From contig CANQDH010000005.1 of assembly GCA_947591565.1 (NCBI GenBank), positions 1-18,343 on the forward strand: 18,343 bases of DNA, given 5' to 3'. Position numbers and translations under genes: made by a program. The stretch is from an uncultured Bacilli bacterium (GTDB lineage Bacteria > Bacillota_I > Bacilli_A > RF39 > UBA660). The notes beneath the pieces are model-generated. The model had not been told where the DNA came from, did no database searches, and worked only from the letters and a program-made list of their open reading frames with translations. This document shows positions 7,268 through 13,930 of this stretch, one piece after another (position 1 is the first letter of the stretch; each line of letters opens with the position of its first letter).

Positions 7268-8323
7268 ATGTATAAAAATAAAATAAATTATCGTTTTTTA
7301 AACATTATTTTTGTTTTACTTATCATATATCTACTATATATGACATTTGGACTTTGGAATGGTATCTTACAAACAATTCTTAAAATCATTGCTCCTTTTT
7401 TTATAGCATTTACAATTGCTTATGCTCTATATCCTTTTTCACTAAAGCTTCAAAGCAAAAATATTCCCAAAGGAATAGCTAATTTTATTGTCATAGCTGT
7501 TGTTATTTCTATCATAGCTTTAGTTATTTGGCTTGTTATACCAGTTATGGTAGAACAGATTATTGCTCTTACCAACTGGCTTATGGAGTTTGTAAAATCC
7601 TTATCAAACAAATATAATGTGGATTTAGGTGCTATTCAAGATTATGTAGGCGATTTAAAAAGTTTAGCCAGTAGTTTTGGTAAATCCATAGGCGATTTTT
7701 CGATGTCCATTTTAAATAAGTCTATCAATATTGCAACACTTACGATTATTGCCTTAATTGCATCTGTTTATTTTTTATCTAGTATGGCTAAAATAAGATT
7801 AAAAATTAAAAGATATTTAAGTAGAACAAATAAAAAAGCATATGGATATGTAAAAAGATTAGACCATGAAGTAAGTCAGTATTTTGTAGGTCTTGAGAAA
7901 TTTATGGTTGTTCAGTTTATTGAGTATACCTTCATATTCTTTATTATCGGTCATCCATATTATTTATTATTAGGATTCTTATGTTCTATTACAACGGTTA
8001 TTCCTTATTTTGGAGGAATATTCTGTAACATCATCGCATGTATAACAGCATTCTTTGTATCTAGTAGGTTATTTATTTTTACATTAATAGTTGCCTTTAT
8101 TTTTCCAAATATAGATGGTTATATTATATCACCTAGAATATATGGTAAAACAAATAATGTTCCAACATTACTTACTATTTTTGCCGCTTATGCAGGGGGT
8201 AAATTGTTTGGCTTTATAGGTATTGTTATAGCTTTACCACTTACCATTATTTTACTTGCAACATATCGTTTTTATGAAGATGAAATAAATGAAACTATTG
8301 AAAATATAAAAAGTAAAATTTAA
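7268..8323 (+). CDS. AI-2E family transporter (UPF0118 permease)
   Basis: A 351-residue integral membrane protein. Hydrophobic segments lie at about 9-28, 36-56, 70-95, 152-172, 213-232, 233-262, 266-283 and 300-332, matching the usual eight-helix plan with a soluble stretch at about 96-150. Family hallmarks are VIPYFGG (244-250) and the segment ISPRIYGKTNNVPTLLTIFAAYAGGKLFGFIGIVIALP (287-324). Members include E. coli TqsA, linked to autoinducer-2 export, and Na+/H+ antiporters in other bacteria, so the name says little about the actual substrate. GAGGAG lies just before the start. It probably shares the promoter at 6554 with the preceding wall-enzyme gene. Confidence 0.92.
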   Translation: MYKNKINYRFLNIIFVLLIIYLLYMTFGLWNGILQTILKIIAPFFIAFTIAYALYPFSLKLQSKNIPKGIANFIVIAVVISIIALVIWLVIPVMVEQIIALTNWLMEFVKSLSNKYNVDLGAIQDYVGDLKSLASSFGKSIGDFSMSILNKSINIATLTIIALIASVYFLSSMAKIRLKIKRYLSRTNKKAYGYVKRLDHEVSQYFVGLEKFMVVQFIEYTFIFFIIGHPYYLLLGFLCSITTVIPYFGGIFCNIIACITAFFVSSRLFIFTLIVAFIFPNIDGYIISPRIYGKTNNVPTLLTIFAAYAGGKLFGFIGIVIALPLTIILLATYRFYEDEINETIENIKSKI

Positions 8324-8336
8324 TTTTTACTTTTTT
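8308..8336 (+). terminator. AT-rich hairpin overlapping the end of the AI-2E gene
   Basis: An 11-bp stem (AAAAAGTAAAA and TTTTACTTTTT) with a 6-base loop and one extra T. The stop codon lies in the loop. With only one G-C pair it may be weak, and partial readthrough into the next genes is likely. Confidence 0.55.
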
Positions 8337-8372
8337 CAAATTTAAAAATTTTACTATCAGGGGGAAAAAGTA

Positions 8373-8918
8373 ATGTTAAATATTTATTTGTCAACAGTTA
8401 TAGTGAGCCTTCTTTCACAACTAGGCTTTACAGTTTATGATATATCTAGAATTAAAAAAGGCGATTGGTCTGGAAATCTTGATATGTGTTTCATATATCT
8501 ATTTATGAAGAATGTTTGTGGCAAAAAAAACTCGATTTTTCTCTTAGCCTTTGTTCATAGTATGATAATTATGATTGCGAGTTTAATTCCTTTATTTAAT
8601 ATTGGTTTTAATGTTTATGACTTTTATGTTATTTTAGATGGAAAAATGCAAAGAAAAAAAGGGCAACAAAATCGAGAACGCGTTCAAAAGGGTCAAAATA
8701 ATATTCAAGTAAAGGAAGAAAAAGCCGATGCAAAAGCATCAAGTATGTTAGATTTTATTTGTCTAAATAAGAATTTAAATACAAATCAAAAGAAAATAAT
8801 ATTACAAAAATTAAAAAAAGTTTATTTACATGAAAATATTTATAATATGGGACCTATTAATTATGCTTTAGATTGTGATGAGGAGAAAGCTAAAACTTAT
8901 AAAAAAGAAAAAAAATAA
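8373..8918 (+). CDS. Unknown membrane protein, 181 residues
   Basis: I do not recognise a family. The N-terminal half is hydrophobic with two likely membrane segments (about 3-22 and 54-76), separated by a basic stretch (RIKKGDWSGN). Residues 90-125 are highly charged and Gln/Lys-rich, resembling a flexible linker, and the C-terminal third (about 125-165) looks helical and soluble. The ribosome binding site is AGGGGG, 10 bases before the ATG. It ends 16 bases before the metal permease gene, so the two are probably co-transcribed and it might be an accessory membrane partner. That link rests only on position. Confidence 0.78.
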   Translation: MLNIYLSTVIVSLLSQLGFTVYDISRIKKGDWSGNLDMCFIYLFMKNVCGKKNSIFLLAFVHSMIIMIASLIPLFNIGFNVYDFYVILDGKMQRKKGQQNRERVQKGQNNIQVKEEKADAKASSMLDFICLNKNLNTNQKKIILQKLKKVYLHENIYNMGPINYALDCDEEKAKTYKKEKK

Positions 8919-8934
8919 AAAGAGGTGATAGAAA

Positions 8935-9756
8935 ATGAAAGAAGTAATTAAAGATACACTTATAGACAGTCTTAATTTATTACCTTTTTTATTTGTAGCC
9001 TTTTTATTAATTGAAATTATTGAACATAAAATACATAATAAAAAAATAATTCATAAGGCTGGTTGTTTTGGACCTCTTATTGGATCTTTATTAGGTATTG
9101 TTCCGCAGTGTGGTTTTAGTGTATCTGTTACCAATCTTTATGCAACGAGAATTGTATCATTAGGAACATTAATTGCTGTTTATCTATCAACTAGTGATGA
9201 AATGCTTCCCATCTTGATTGGAGAAGGAGCTAAAATAAGTTTAATTGTAAAAGTTCTTTTAATTAAATTATTGGTAGGTATGGTATGTGGTTTTCTAATT
9301 GATTTATTATATAGAAAAAAAGAAAAAGAAGATATTGAAAATATTTGTGAAAAAGAACATTGCCACTGCGAAAAAAGTCTTTTCATGTCGACATTTAAAC
9401 ATACCCTTCATATTTTTTTCTTTATTTTAATTATATCTTTCCTTATTAATGTCAGTTTTGCTTATTTAGGAAATGAATTTTTAGCTAAACTTTTTATGAA
9501 AGATAGTTTTCTAAGCCCTTTTATAACTAGTTTATTTGGACTTATTCCAAACTGTGCTTCAAGTGTTGCCATAACCGAGTTTTACCTTAATAACACTATT
9601 ACATTTGGATCTATGATTTCAGGTCTTTTAACAGGTAGTGGTGTTGCCATAATGGTTTTATTTAAAATTAATAGACCACTAAAGGATAATTTTAAAATTG
9701 TAGGCTTAATATATATGATAGGTGTCATAAGTGGTTTAATTATTAATCTATGTTAA
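8935..9756 (+). CDS. ArsP_2-type putative heavy-metal permease ('putative manganese transporter')
   Basis: A 273-residue polytopic membrane protein with two similar halves. The first carries FGPLIGSLLGIVPQCGFSVS (45-64) and the second LSPFITSLFGLIPNCASSVA (193-212); the paired PQCG/PNCA cysteine motifs and following Ser/Thr-rich helices are typical of the 10-TM putative metal exporter family (Pfam ArsP_2), annotated variously as arsenic efflux or manganese transport. Between the halves is a soluble loop with clustered metal ligands: CEKEHCHCEK at 138-147 (Cys138, His142, Cys143, His144, Cys145). Transport across the cytoplasmic membrane is well supported; the metal is not. AGAGGTGAT precedes the start. 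It sits in a tight run with the unknown membrane gene before it (16 bases) and mutM after it (16 bases). Confidence 0.85.
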   Translation: MKEVIKDTLIDSLNLLPFLFVAFLLIEIIEHKIHNKKIIHKAGCFGPLIGSLLGIVPQCGFSVSVTNLYATRIVSLGTLIAVYLSTSDEMLPILIGEGAKISLIVKVLLIKLLVGMVCGFLIDLLYRKKEKEDIENICEKEHCHCEKSLFMSTFKHTLHIFFFILIISFLINVSFAYLGNEFLAKLFMKDSFLSPFITSLFGLIPNCASSVAITEFYLNNTITFGSMISGLLTGSGVAIMVLFKINRPLKDNFKIVGLIYMIGVISGLIINLC

Positions 9757-9772
9757 TAAGAAAGGAGTTAAT

Positions 9773-10594
9773 ATGCCAGAATTACCAGAAGTAGAAACCG
9801 TTAAAGAAACATTAAAAAAACAAATTTTAGGTAGGAAAATTGTCGATGTAAGTATTAACTATGATAAAATTATTGAATATCCTACTACTTTGGAATTTAA
9901 AAAACAAATTGTTGGAAAGACGATTCAAGATATTAAAAGAAGAGGAAAATGGCTTATGTTTGATCTAGATGACTATTATTTACTAAGTCACTTAAGAATG
10001 GAAGGCAAATACTTTATTAAAAAAGCAACCGATACCCATTTAAAACATGAACATGTTATATTTAATTTAGATGACAATCGTGAATTAAGATATTTAGATA
10101 CACGTAAATTTGGCAAAATGCATTTAATTAAAAAAACAGAAGTAATGGACCGAAAACCTTTAAATGAATTAGGAAAAGAGCCATGGGATAACACTTTAAC
10201 AGCTTCTTATTTAAAAGGCCAGTATCATAGTAAAAAATTACCTATTAAAACCGTTATTCTAGATCAAAGTATTATCGTAGGAATCGGAAATATATATGCT
10301 GATGAAATACTTTTTTTAAGTAAAATTCATCCTTTAACAAGAGCATGTGATTTAAATGATAATGATTTAACAAACATCATCAAATATACGAAAGAAACCT
10401 TAGAAAAAGCTATAAAAGAAGGCGGAACAACTATCAGAAGTTATGAATCAAGTGAAGGCGTTCATGGTAGATTTCAGCAAAGTTTACACGTTCATAATCA
10501 AGCAATATGCCCTGTTTGCAACTTAAAAATAACTAAAATAAGAGTTGGCGGTAGAGGTACATATTATTGTGAAAAATGTCAAAAAATGGTTTAA
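9773..10594 (+). CDS. mutM: Formamidopyrimidine-DNA glycosylase (Fpg/MutM)
   Basis: A bifunctional glycosylase and AP lyase that removes 8-oxoguanine and formamidopyrimidines from DNA. The 273-residue protein matches the usual length. It begins MPELPEVETV with catalytic Pro2 and Glu3, has Lys59 in RRGKWLMF, the intercalating Met76 in LRMEGKY, YLDTRKFGKM (107-116), the helix-two-turn-helix segment VGIGNIYADEIL (169-180), and a C-terminal zinc finger with Cys246, Cys249, Cys266 and Cys269 around the GGRGTYY loop. All key residues are present, so the enzyme should be active. AAAGGAG precedes the ATG. In many Firmicutes coaE or polA is the neighbour; here it ends a membrane-transport run and directly meets a terminator. 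Confidence 0.97.
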   Translation: MPELPEVETVKETLKKQILGRKIVDVSINYDKIIEYPTTLEFKKQIVGKTIQDIKRRGKWLMFDLDDYYLLSHLRMEGKYFIKKATDTHLKHEHVIFNLDDNRELRYLDTRKFGKMHLIKKTEVMDRKPLNELGKEPWDNTLTASYLKGQYHSKKLPIKTVILDQSIIVGIGNIYADEILFLSKIHPLTRACDLNDNDLTNIIKYTKETLEKAIKEGGTTIRSYESSEGVHGRFQQSLHVHNQAICPVCNLKITKIRVGGRGTYYCEKCQKMV

Positions 10595-10608
10595 TTTAAA
10601 CCATTTTT
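10582..10608. terminator. Bidirectional terminator at the end of mutM
   Basis: A 13-bp near-palindrome (AAAAATGGTTTAA, one base, TTAAACCATTTTT); as RNA about 11 pairs with a 5-base loop. T runs follow it on both strands. The mutM stop lies in the left arm, and the stop of a start-less minus-strand frame (10607-10609) begins in the right arm. Confidence 0.85.
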
Positions 10609-10789
10609 ATTTATAAATAGCTTTTTTCTTTTGTTCTAAATTTGCATATTCGGTTGCATCAAAAGATGCATAAAGATTAATGATAGGATTTAAATTAAAA
10701 TTTTTAATTTCTAAAATGTTTTTATATATTAGGAATTTTCTTTTATTATCAAGAAAATATTTACAAATATATGTATTAGTAGTATAATC
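10607..10789 (-). pseudogene. Start-less 60-codon open frame, probable 3' remnant of a lost gene
   Basis: On the minus strand a frame is open for 60 codons between an in-frame TGA (10790-10792) and a TAA (10607-10609). It contains no ATG, GTG or TTG, so it cannot be a complete gene. The translation looks protein-like rather than random: …YFLDNKRKFLIYKNILEIK, then NLNPIINLYASFDATEYANL and a Lys-rich end. It ends exactly at a terminator hairpin, as a real gene would. I do not recognise the family. A chance open frame of this length is possible in such AT-rich DNA, so this is a candidate only. Confidence 0.35.
10760..10788 (+). promoter_or_regulatory. Promoter-like element before the candidate small RNA
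   Basis: TTTACA (10760-10765), 17-base spacer, TATAAT (10783-10788). Spacing is ideal and five of six -35 bases match. No protein gene follows on this strand before a terminator. Confidence 0.5.
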
Positions 10790-10794
10790 TCAAA

Positions 10795-10860
10795 TTTGAC
10801 AGTTTTGAAAGTCAAAAATCTCCTAAGGCCTTTTTTTATAAGGCTTTAAGAGATTTTTAT
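10795..10860 (+). ncRNA. Candidate small RNA, about 65 bases
   Basis: A transcript starting about 7 bases after the TATAAT at 10783 would begin with a 6-bp hairpin (TTTGAC at 10795-10800, GTCAAA at 10811-10816) and end in the large hairpin at 10814-10858. Between them is ATCTCCTAAGG, which contains the anti-Shine-Dalgarno sequence CTCCT. There is no room for a protein. The alternative is that the region is only a shared terminator for the convergent minus-strand gene and that the promoter match is chance. Confidence 0.35.
10814..10858. terminator. Large hairpin, possible bidirectional terminator
   Basis: Arms AAAAATCTCCTAAGGCC and GGCTTTAAGAGATTTTT form about 17 pairs with one mismatch and one G-U pair around an 11-base loop, and end in T5 on both strands. 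On the minus strand it lies 45 bases beyond the end of the 10903-11265 gene and would end that transcript. Confidence 0.75.
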
Positions 10861-10902
10861 TTTCTCAAAAAAGTGCGTACCATAAATTTCTATTATTTAG
10901 TA

Positions 10903-11265
10903 TTAAAAATTTTTTTCATTTTTTGCTATATAATCATAAACATTTGGTATCATATGGCGATTTTGATTCATGTAAGTATAAATACCATCTATTTTCTTTT
11001 CATCTGAATTATGCAAAATAATATCATCTTTGATAATTATATTAAATAAACAATAATTAATAATTTTCTTTTTATCAAGGGTGTCAACATCTTTAAAGGC
11101 ATCAAAAAATAACTGGTTATATTTATCATCACCGCTAAACAATATATTATAGATTGTGGGTACAAAATCAGAAGAATAAAGGTATTTATTACATTTTAAG
11201 TACTTACTAATTAGACAATTAAAATGTAAAATAATATCATCATAAAGACCTGTATTAGTGTACAT
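10903..11265 (-). CDS. Unknown 120-residue protein
   Basis: A small soluble protein with no family I recognise. It is rich in Asp, Asn, Ile, Lys and Tyr, has no signal peptide or clear membrane segment, and looks mainly helical with a charged end (…YIAKNEKNF). Two cysteines (17 and 25) and a third (72) show no metal-motif spacing. The start is supported by AGGGTGAT shortly upstream and by its own near-consensus promoter at 11289-11316. It is convergent to mutM and ends in front of the hairpin at 10814-10858. It may be lineage-restricted. Codon use is like that of its neighbours. Confidence 0.7.
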   Translation of the reverse strand: MYTNTGLYDDIILHFNCLISKYLKCNKYLYSSDFVPTIYNILFSGDDKYNQLFFDAFKDVDTLDKKKIINYCLFNIIIKDDIILHNSDEKKIDGIYTYMNQNRHMIPNVYDYIAKNEKNF

Positions 11266-11288
11266 AAATAATCACCCTATCAGGCTTA

Positions 11289-11316
11289 ATTATAAAGTTA
11301 AAAAGTTATATGTCAA
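11289..11316 (-). promoter_or_regulatory. Promoter for the minus-strand 10903-11265 gene
   Basis: Read on the minus strand: TTGACA (11316-11311), 16-base spacer, TATAAT (11294-11289). Both hexamers are perfect consensus. It lies in the gap after the UPF0316 gene, so the small gene can be expressed separately. Confidence 0.75.
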
Positions 11317-11325
11317 TATCGAAAT

Positions 11326-11811
11326 TTACAAAGTTATTTTGACATTTTCAGATATAATAGATGCCTTTTTATCGTATTCTTTAATCATATTAATTACACT
11401 TCTTTTTTTCTTTCTAGTAACAGCTATTAATAAAATATTTTTTTCACCTTGTTCCCTTTCACCTTTAATAGTCGTTATATTATATTCTTTTAGCTTAAGC
11501 ATTTTAATTAAATTTTCATCACCTGTAATACATGTTATTAAACTATCACCTAAGGCTAGTTTTTCTTCAATAAGGCTTCCAATATATGATCCGACAAAAG
11601 AACCGGCTGAAAAGAAAAAGATTTTAAGAGGATCTTTATGTAAATTAAGAACAACTGTTCCTGTTACGAAAATCCAAATTAAAGCAATACCAAACTGTAA
11701 GAATGCTCCCATAACTTTTTTCCCATTTGCAACCACAATAACTCTTAAAGTCGCAAGTGCATTTTCAATTATTTTGGATATAAAAATAAAAATATATACG
11801 AGGATATTCAT
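11326..11811 (-). CDS. UPF0316 family membrane protein (YebE-like, DUF5698/DUF2179)
   Basis: A 161-residue protein with about three membrane segments in the first half (about 1-20, 32-55 and 60-80) and a cytosolic C-terminal domain. The signature stretch GSYIGSLIEEKLALGDSLITCIT (about 74-96) matches the GxxxGxxIEEKLALG motif of B. subtilis YebE and relatives, and the C-terminal part has the DUF2179-type alpha/beta pattern (YNITTIKGEREQGEKNILLIAVTRKK). No biochemical function is established for the family. Start supported by AAAGGA in the leader. It runs on the minus strand, divergent from the Bax inhibitor-1 gene, with 129 bases between their starts. Confidence 0.85.
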   Translation of the reverse strand: MNILVYIFIFISKIIENALATLRVIVVANGKKVMGAFLQFGIALIWIFVTGTVVLNLHKDPLKIFFFSAGSFVGSYIGSLIEEKLALGDSLITCITGDENLIKMLKLKEYNITTIKGEREQGEKNILLIAVTRKKKRSVINMIKEYDKKASIISENVKITL

Positions 11812-11892
11812 AGCGTGTCCTTTCTACAAATATTTTTTCCTATTTAACATATAATATACATGTAATAAATTTTTAAACTTTGTATTAATTTA

Positions 11893-11921
11893 GTTACTTT
11901 ACTACCAAAATGTAGTATAAT
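11893..11921 (+). promoter_or_regulatory. Promoter and dyad before the Bax inhibitor-1 gene
   Basis: A perfect TATAAT (11916-11921) with a weak -35 (GTTACT, 11893-11898) at 17 bases. The spacer holds an inverted repeat TACTAC-CAAAAT-GTAGTA (11900-11917) that runs into the -10, a position where a repressor would block polymerase. AGGAG begins six bases after the -10. Confidence 0.55.
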
Positions 11922-11940
11922 TAAATAAGGAGATGAGAAC

Positions 11941-12591
11941 ATGGATTTAAAAAGAGTCTATTCAAAAGTATTTTTATGGATGTTTATTGGACTACTTGTA
12001 ACTTTTATAACAGGTTATATTGTATCTGTTAATGACAATATGCTACTAGCGATATACAAAAAAGGTTTTTACTGGATATTTGCGATTGCTGAAATCATTT
12101 TAGTTATTGTATTATCCGCAAGGATTCGAAAGATGAGTACCGTAACCGCTCGAATATGTTTTATTTTATATTCCTTCGTATCAGGACTTACCTTTTCATC
12201 TATCTTTGTAGCCTATAATATTTCATATATAATGTATGTCTTTGTTATTGCAGCTGTTTTATTTGCAATCTTTGCCGCTATTGGACATTTTACCAAATTA
12301 GATTTGAGTAAGTTAGGTACGATTTTGTTTATGGCATTAATTGGTATCATTATTTGTTCTATTGTCAATCTTTTTGTTAAAAGTGAAGGATTTAATTTAG
12401 GTATTGTTATTGCTAGTTTAGTTATCTTCCTTCTTTATGTAGCTTATGATATTAAAAAGATATCTTCTTTACAAAATTTTATCGATAATGAAGATAATCT
12501 TGCTATATGCGGGGCATTAGAACTTTATCTAGATTTTATTAATATCTTTATTAATTTATTAAGGTTATTAGGAAATAATAGAGATTCATAA
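11941..12591 (+). CDS. Bax inhibitor-1 (BI-1/YbhL/YetJ) family membrane protein
   Basis: A 216-residue protein with about seven membrane helices, matching bacterial members of the TMBIM/BI-1 superfamily in length and pattern. Characteristic pieces are SARIRKMSTVTARICFILYSFVSGLTFS (about 59-86) and the C-terminal LYVAYDIKKISSL plus ALELYLDFINIFINLLRLLG (about 192-211), which hold the acidic residues that form the pH-sensitive diaspartyl latch in Bacillus YetJ, a calcium leak channel. The exact physiological role in bacteria is unclear. RBS AGGAGATG lies 5-13 bases before the ATG. The gene has its own promoter and terminator, so it is monocistronic, and the dyad in the promoter suggests specific regulation. 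Confidence 0.92.
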   Translation: MDLKRVYSKVFLWMFIGLLVTFITGYIVSVNDNMLLAIYKKGFYWIFAIAEIILVIVLSARIRKMSTVTARICFILYSFVSGLTFSSIFVAYNISYIMYVFVIAAVLFAIFAAIGHFTKLDLSKLGTILFMALIGIIICSIVNLFVKSEGFNLGIVIASLVIFLLYVAYDIKKISSLQNFIDNEDNLAICGALELYLDFINIFINLLRLLGNNRDS

Positions 12592-12594
12592 AAA

Positions 12595-12626
12595 TAAACT
12601 TAGGTAGTAAAATACTTAAGTTTTTT
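12595..12626 (+). terminator. Intrinsic terminator after the BI-1 gene
   Basis: Stem AACTTAGGTA / TACTTAAGTT (12597-12606 and 12613-12622) with one G-U pair, extended by A-T pairs, 6-base loop, then T6. Confidence 0.85.
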
Positions 12627-12676
12627 AATTAAAAAATAGTGTTATATATGTTTTTTTAGCATAATATAAAAATGTA

Positions 12677-12705
12677 TTGACATATCTATATTTTTTTGAT
12701 AAGAT
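12677..12705 (+). promoter_or_regulatory. Strong promoter for the 12733 gene
   Basis: Perfect TTGACA (12677-12682), 17-base spacer, TAAGAT (12700-12705) preceded by an extended -10 TGA. This is the best sigma-A type promoter on the plus strand of the window. Confidence 0.85.
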
Positions 12706-12732
12706 ATTGATTCGTGTGGAAAGGGGTAGTGT

Positions 12733-13245
12733 ATGTATTGCGATAATATAGATAAGTATTTATTTAGTTTTAGATATGTACAAATAAAATCCGAATTAAG
12801 TAGCACGGCTAAAAGATATATTGAAACATTATTTACTTTTACAACTGATGATCAAAAATTAAAGAAAAATATTATTGATTATGCTCATAATAAAAAAACA
12901 AATAAATGTAAAAAAATTACAAATGAAGAAATGCAAAGTGAATTGTTAAAGTTAAAAGTTGCTATTGAATGTTTAAAAGATAGTGATGATTACTTATTTT
13001 TAAGTCAAAAATATGAAGAATTGGTTCAAATGGTTGCTAGTAAACAAAATTATATTGATTTACTTATAAGATTGACATGTGCAGCAGGAGTTTATCCAAA
13101 TGATTTTTTCTTAAATAGAGCACACCAAATATTTGTATCTGAAGTATATATACCATTTGTAAGTGGAACATTTATGAATCATCTTTCTTGTGAAAAACCA
13201 CATGTTAAAAAAATAGCGCCAGTTAAATCCAATTTATCCGATTAG
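12733..13245 (+). CDS. Unknown 170-residue helical protein
   Basis: I do not recognise a family. It is soluble, lysine-rich and predicted mostly helical, with a possible coiled-coil segment at about 63-105 (ITNEEMQSELLKLKVAIECL… to SQKYEELVQMV). It has no signal peptide, membrane segment or visible catalytic motif; cysteines at 3, 59, 80, 115 and 158 are not in metal-binding spacing. AAGGGG lies 6 bases before the ATG. It sits alone between its own strong promoter and its own terminator, directly upstream of ruvA. That isolation implies an independent and probably well-expressed gene rather than a part of the recombination operon. Confidence 0.75.
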   Translation: MYCDNIDKYLFSFRYVQIKSELSSTAKRYIETLFTFTTDDQKLKKNIIDYAHNKKTNKCKKITNEEMQSELLKLKVAIECLKDSDDYLFLSQKYEELVQMVASKQNYIDLLIRLTCAAGVYPNDFFLNRAHQIFVSEVYIPFVSGTFMNHLSCEKPHVKKIAPVKSNLSD

Positions 13246-13277
13246 AAACTTTAAAGAATTATCTTTGAAGTTTTTTT
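13246..13277 (+). terminator. Intrinsic terminator after the 12733 gene
   Basis: Twelve-base arms AAACTTTAAAGA and TCTTTGAAGTTT with one G-U pair, a 4-base loop (ATTA), and T7. It begins immediately after the TAG stop. Confidence 0.88.
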
Positions 13278-13311
13278 GTTATGATTATTGAATAAAAACG
13301 ATGGTTGTTTA

Positions 13312-13340
13312 ATGACTTTTTATAGGAAATTTGGTACAAT
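13312..13340 (+). promoter_or_regulatory. Promoter for ruvAB
   Basis: ATGACT (13312-13317), 17-base spacer, TACAAT (13335-13340). The predicted start near 13347 falls on the ribosome binding site GGTGAT, about ten bases before the ruvA ATG. No LexA (SOS) box pattern is obvious. Confidence 0.6.
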
Positions 13341-13356
13341 ATTGATGGTGATATTT

Positions 13357-13908
13357 ATGTACGAATATATGTGCGGAATTGTAACATGTGAGGAAAGCAA
13401 TTATATTGTTTTAGAAAATAATAAAGTAGGTTATGTCATTTATACAGCCAATCCTTATTCTTTTAATTTAAATGAAGAGTATAAAGTATATCTATATCAA
13501 TATGTAAGGGAAGATGAAATATCACTTTATGGCTTTAAAACCAAGGAAGAAAAAGATTTGTTTTTAAAACTTATCGATGTTAAGGGTTTAGGATGTAAAA
13601 TGGCTTTACCTATGTTTGCAACAGGATCAACAGCAGGAATTGTTGATGCTATTGAAAGAGAAAATATTTTATATTTAAAAAAATTTCCTAAAATTGGAGA
13701 TAAAGTTGCTAGACAAATTATTTTGGATTTAAAAGGAAAACTTGTTTCTAGTAGTAATAATTCTCCTGATAAAAATGATGAACTTGTAGAAGCGTTAACA
13801 GCTTTAGGATACAAAATGCCTGATATTAAAAGAGTTTTACCATCTATTGATAAAACTCAAAAAATTGAAAATCAAATAAAAGAAGCGTTAAAATTATTGC
13901 TTAGATAA
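13357..13908 (+). CDS. ruvA: Holliday junction branch migration protein RuvA
   Basis: RuvA tetramers bind four-way DNA junctions and load the RuvB motor during recombinational repair. The protein starts at the ATG at 13357 (MYEYMCGIVTCEESNYIVLENNKVGYVIY), which aligns with the N-terminus of other RuvA proteins and has GGTGAT just upstream; a TTG at 13288 in the same frame lies before the predicted transcript start. Domain I is an OB-like barrel (1-62). Domain II has two helix-hairpin-helix elements: VKGLGCKMAL (75-84) and FPKIGDKVAR (110-119). Domain III (about 141-183, DELVEALTALGY…) is the flexible RuvB-contacting helix bundle. At 183 residues it is slightly shorter than Bacillus RuvA (about 200), mostly in the linker. 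ruvB follows after 22 bases. Confidence 0.95.
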   Translation: MYEYMCGIVTCEESNYIVLENNKVGYVIYTANPYSFNLNEEYKVYLYQYVREDEISLYGFKTKEEKDLFLKLIDVKGLGCKMALPMFATGSTAGIVDAIERENILYLKKFPKIGDKVARQIILDLKGKLVSSSNNSPDKNDELVEALTALGYKMPDIKRVLPSIDKTQKIENQIKEALKLLLR

Positions 13909-13930
13909 TGATAGAAAGATGGTGAGTTAA

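Noticed and set aside
11258..11854. 198-codon plus-strand open frame
   Set aside because: It runs opposite the UPF0316 gene, whose minus-strand product has clear family motifs, a ribosome binding site and membrane segments. The plus frame is a shadow.
13312..13356. SOS (LexA) control of ruvAB
   Set aside because: I could not find a CGAACnnnnGTTYG or similar Firmicutes LexA box near the ruvA promoter.
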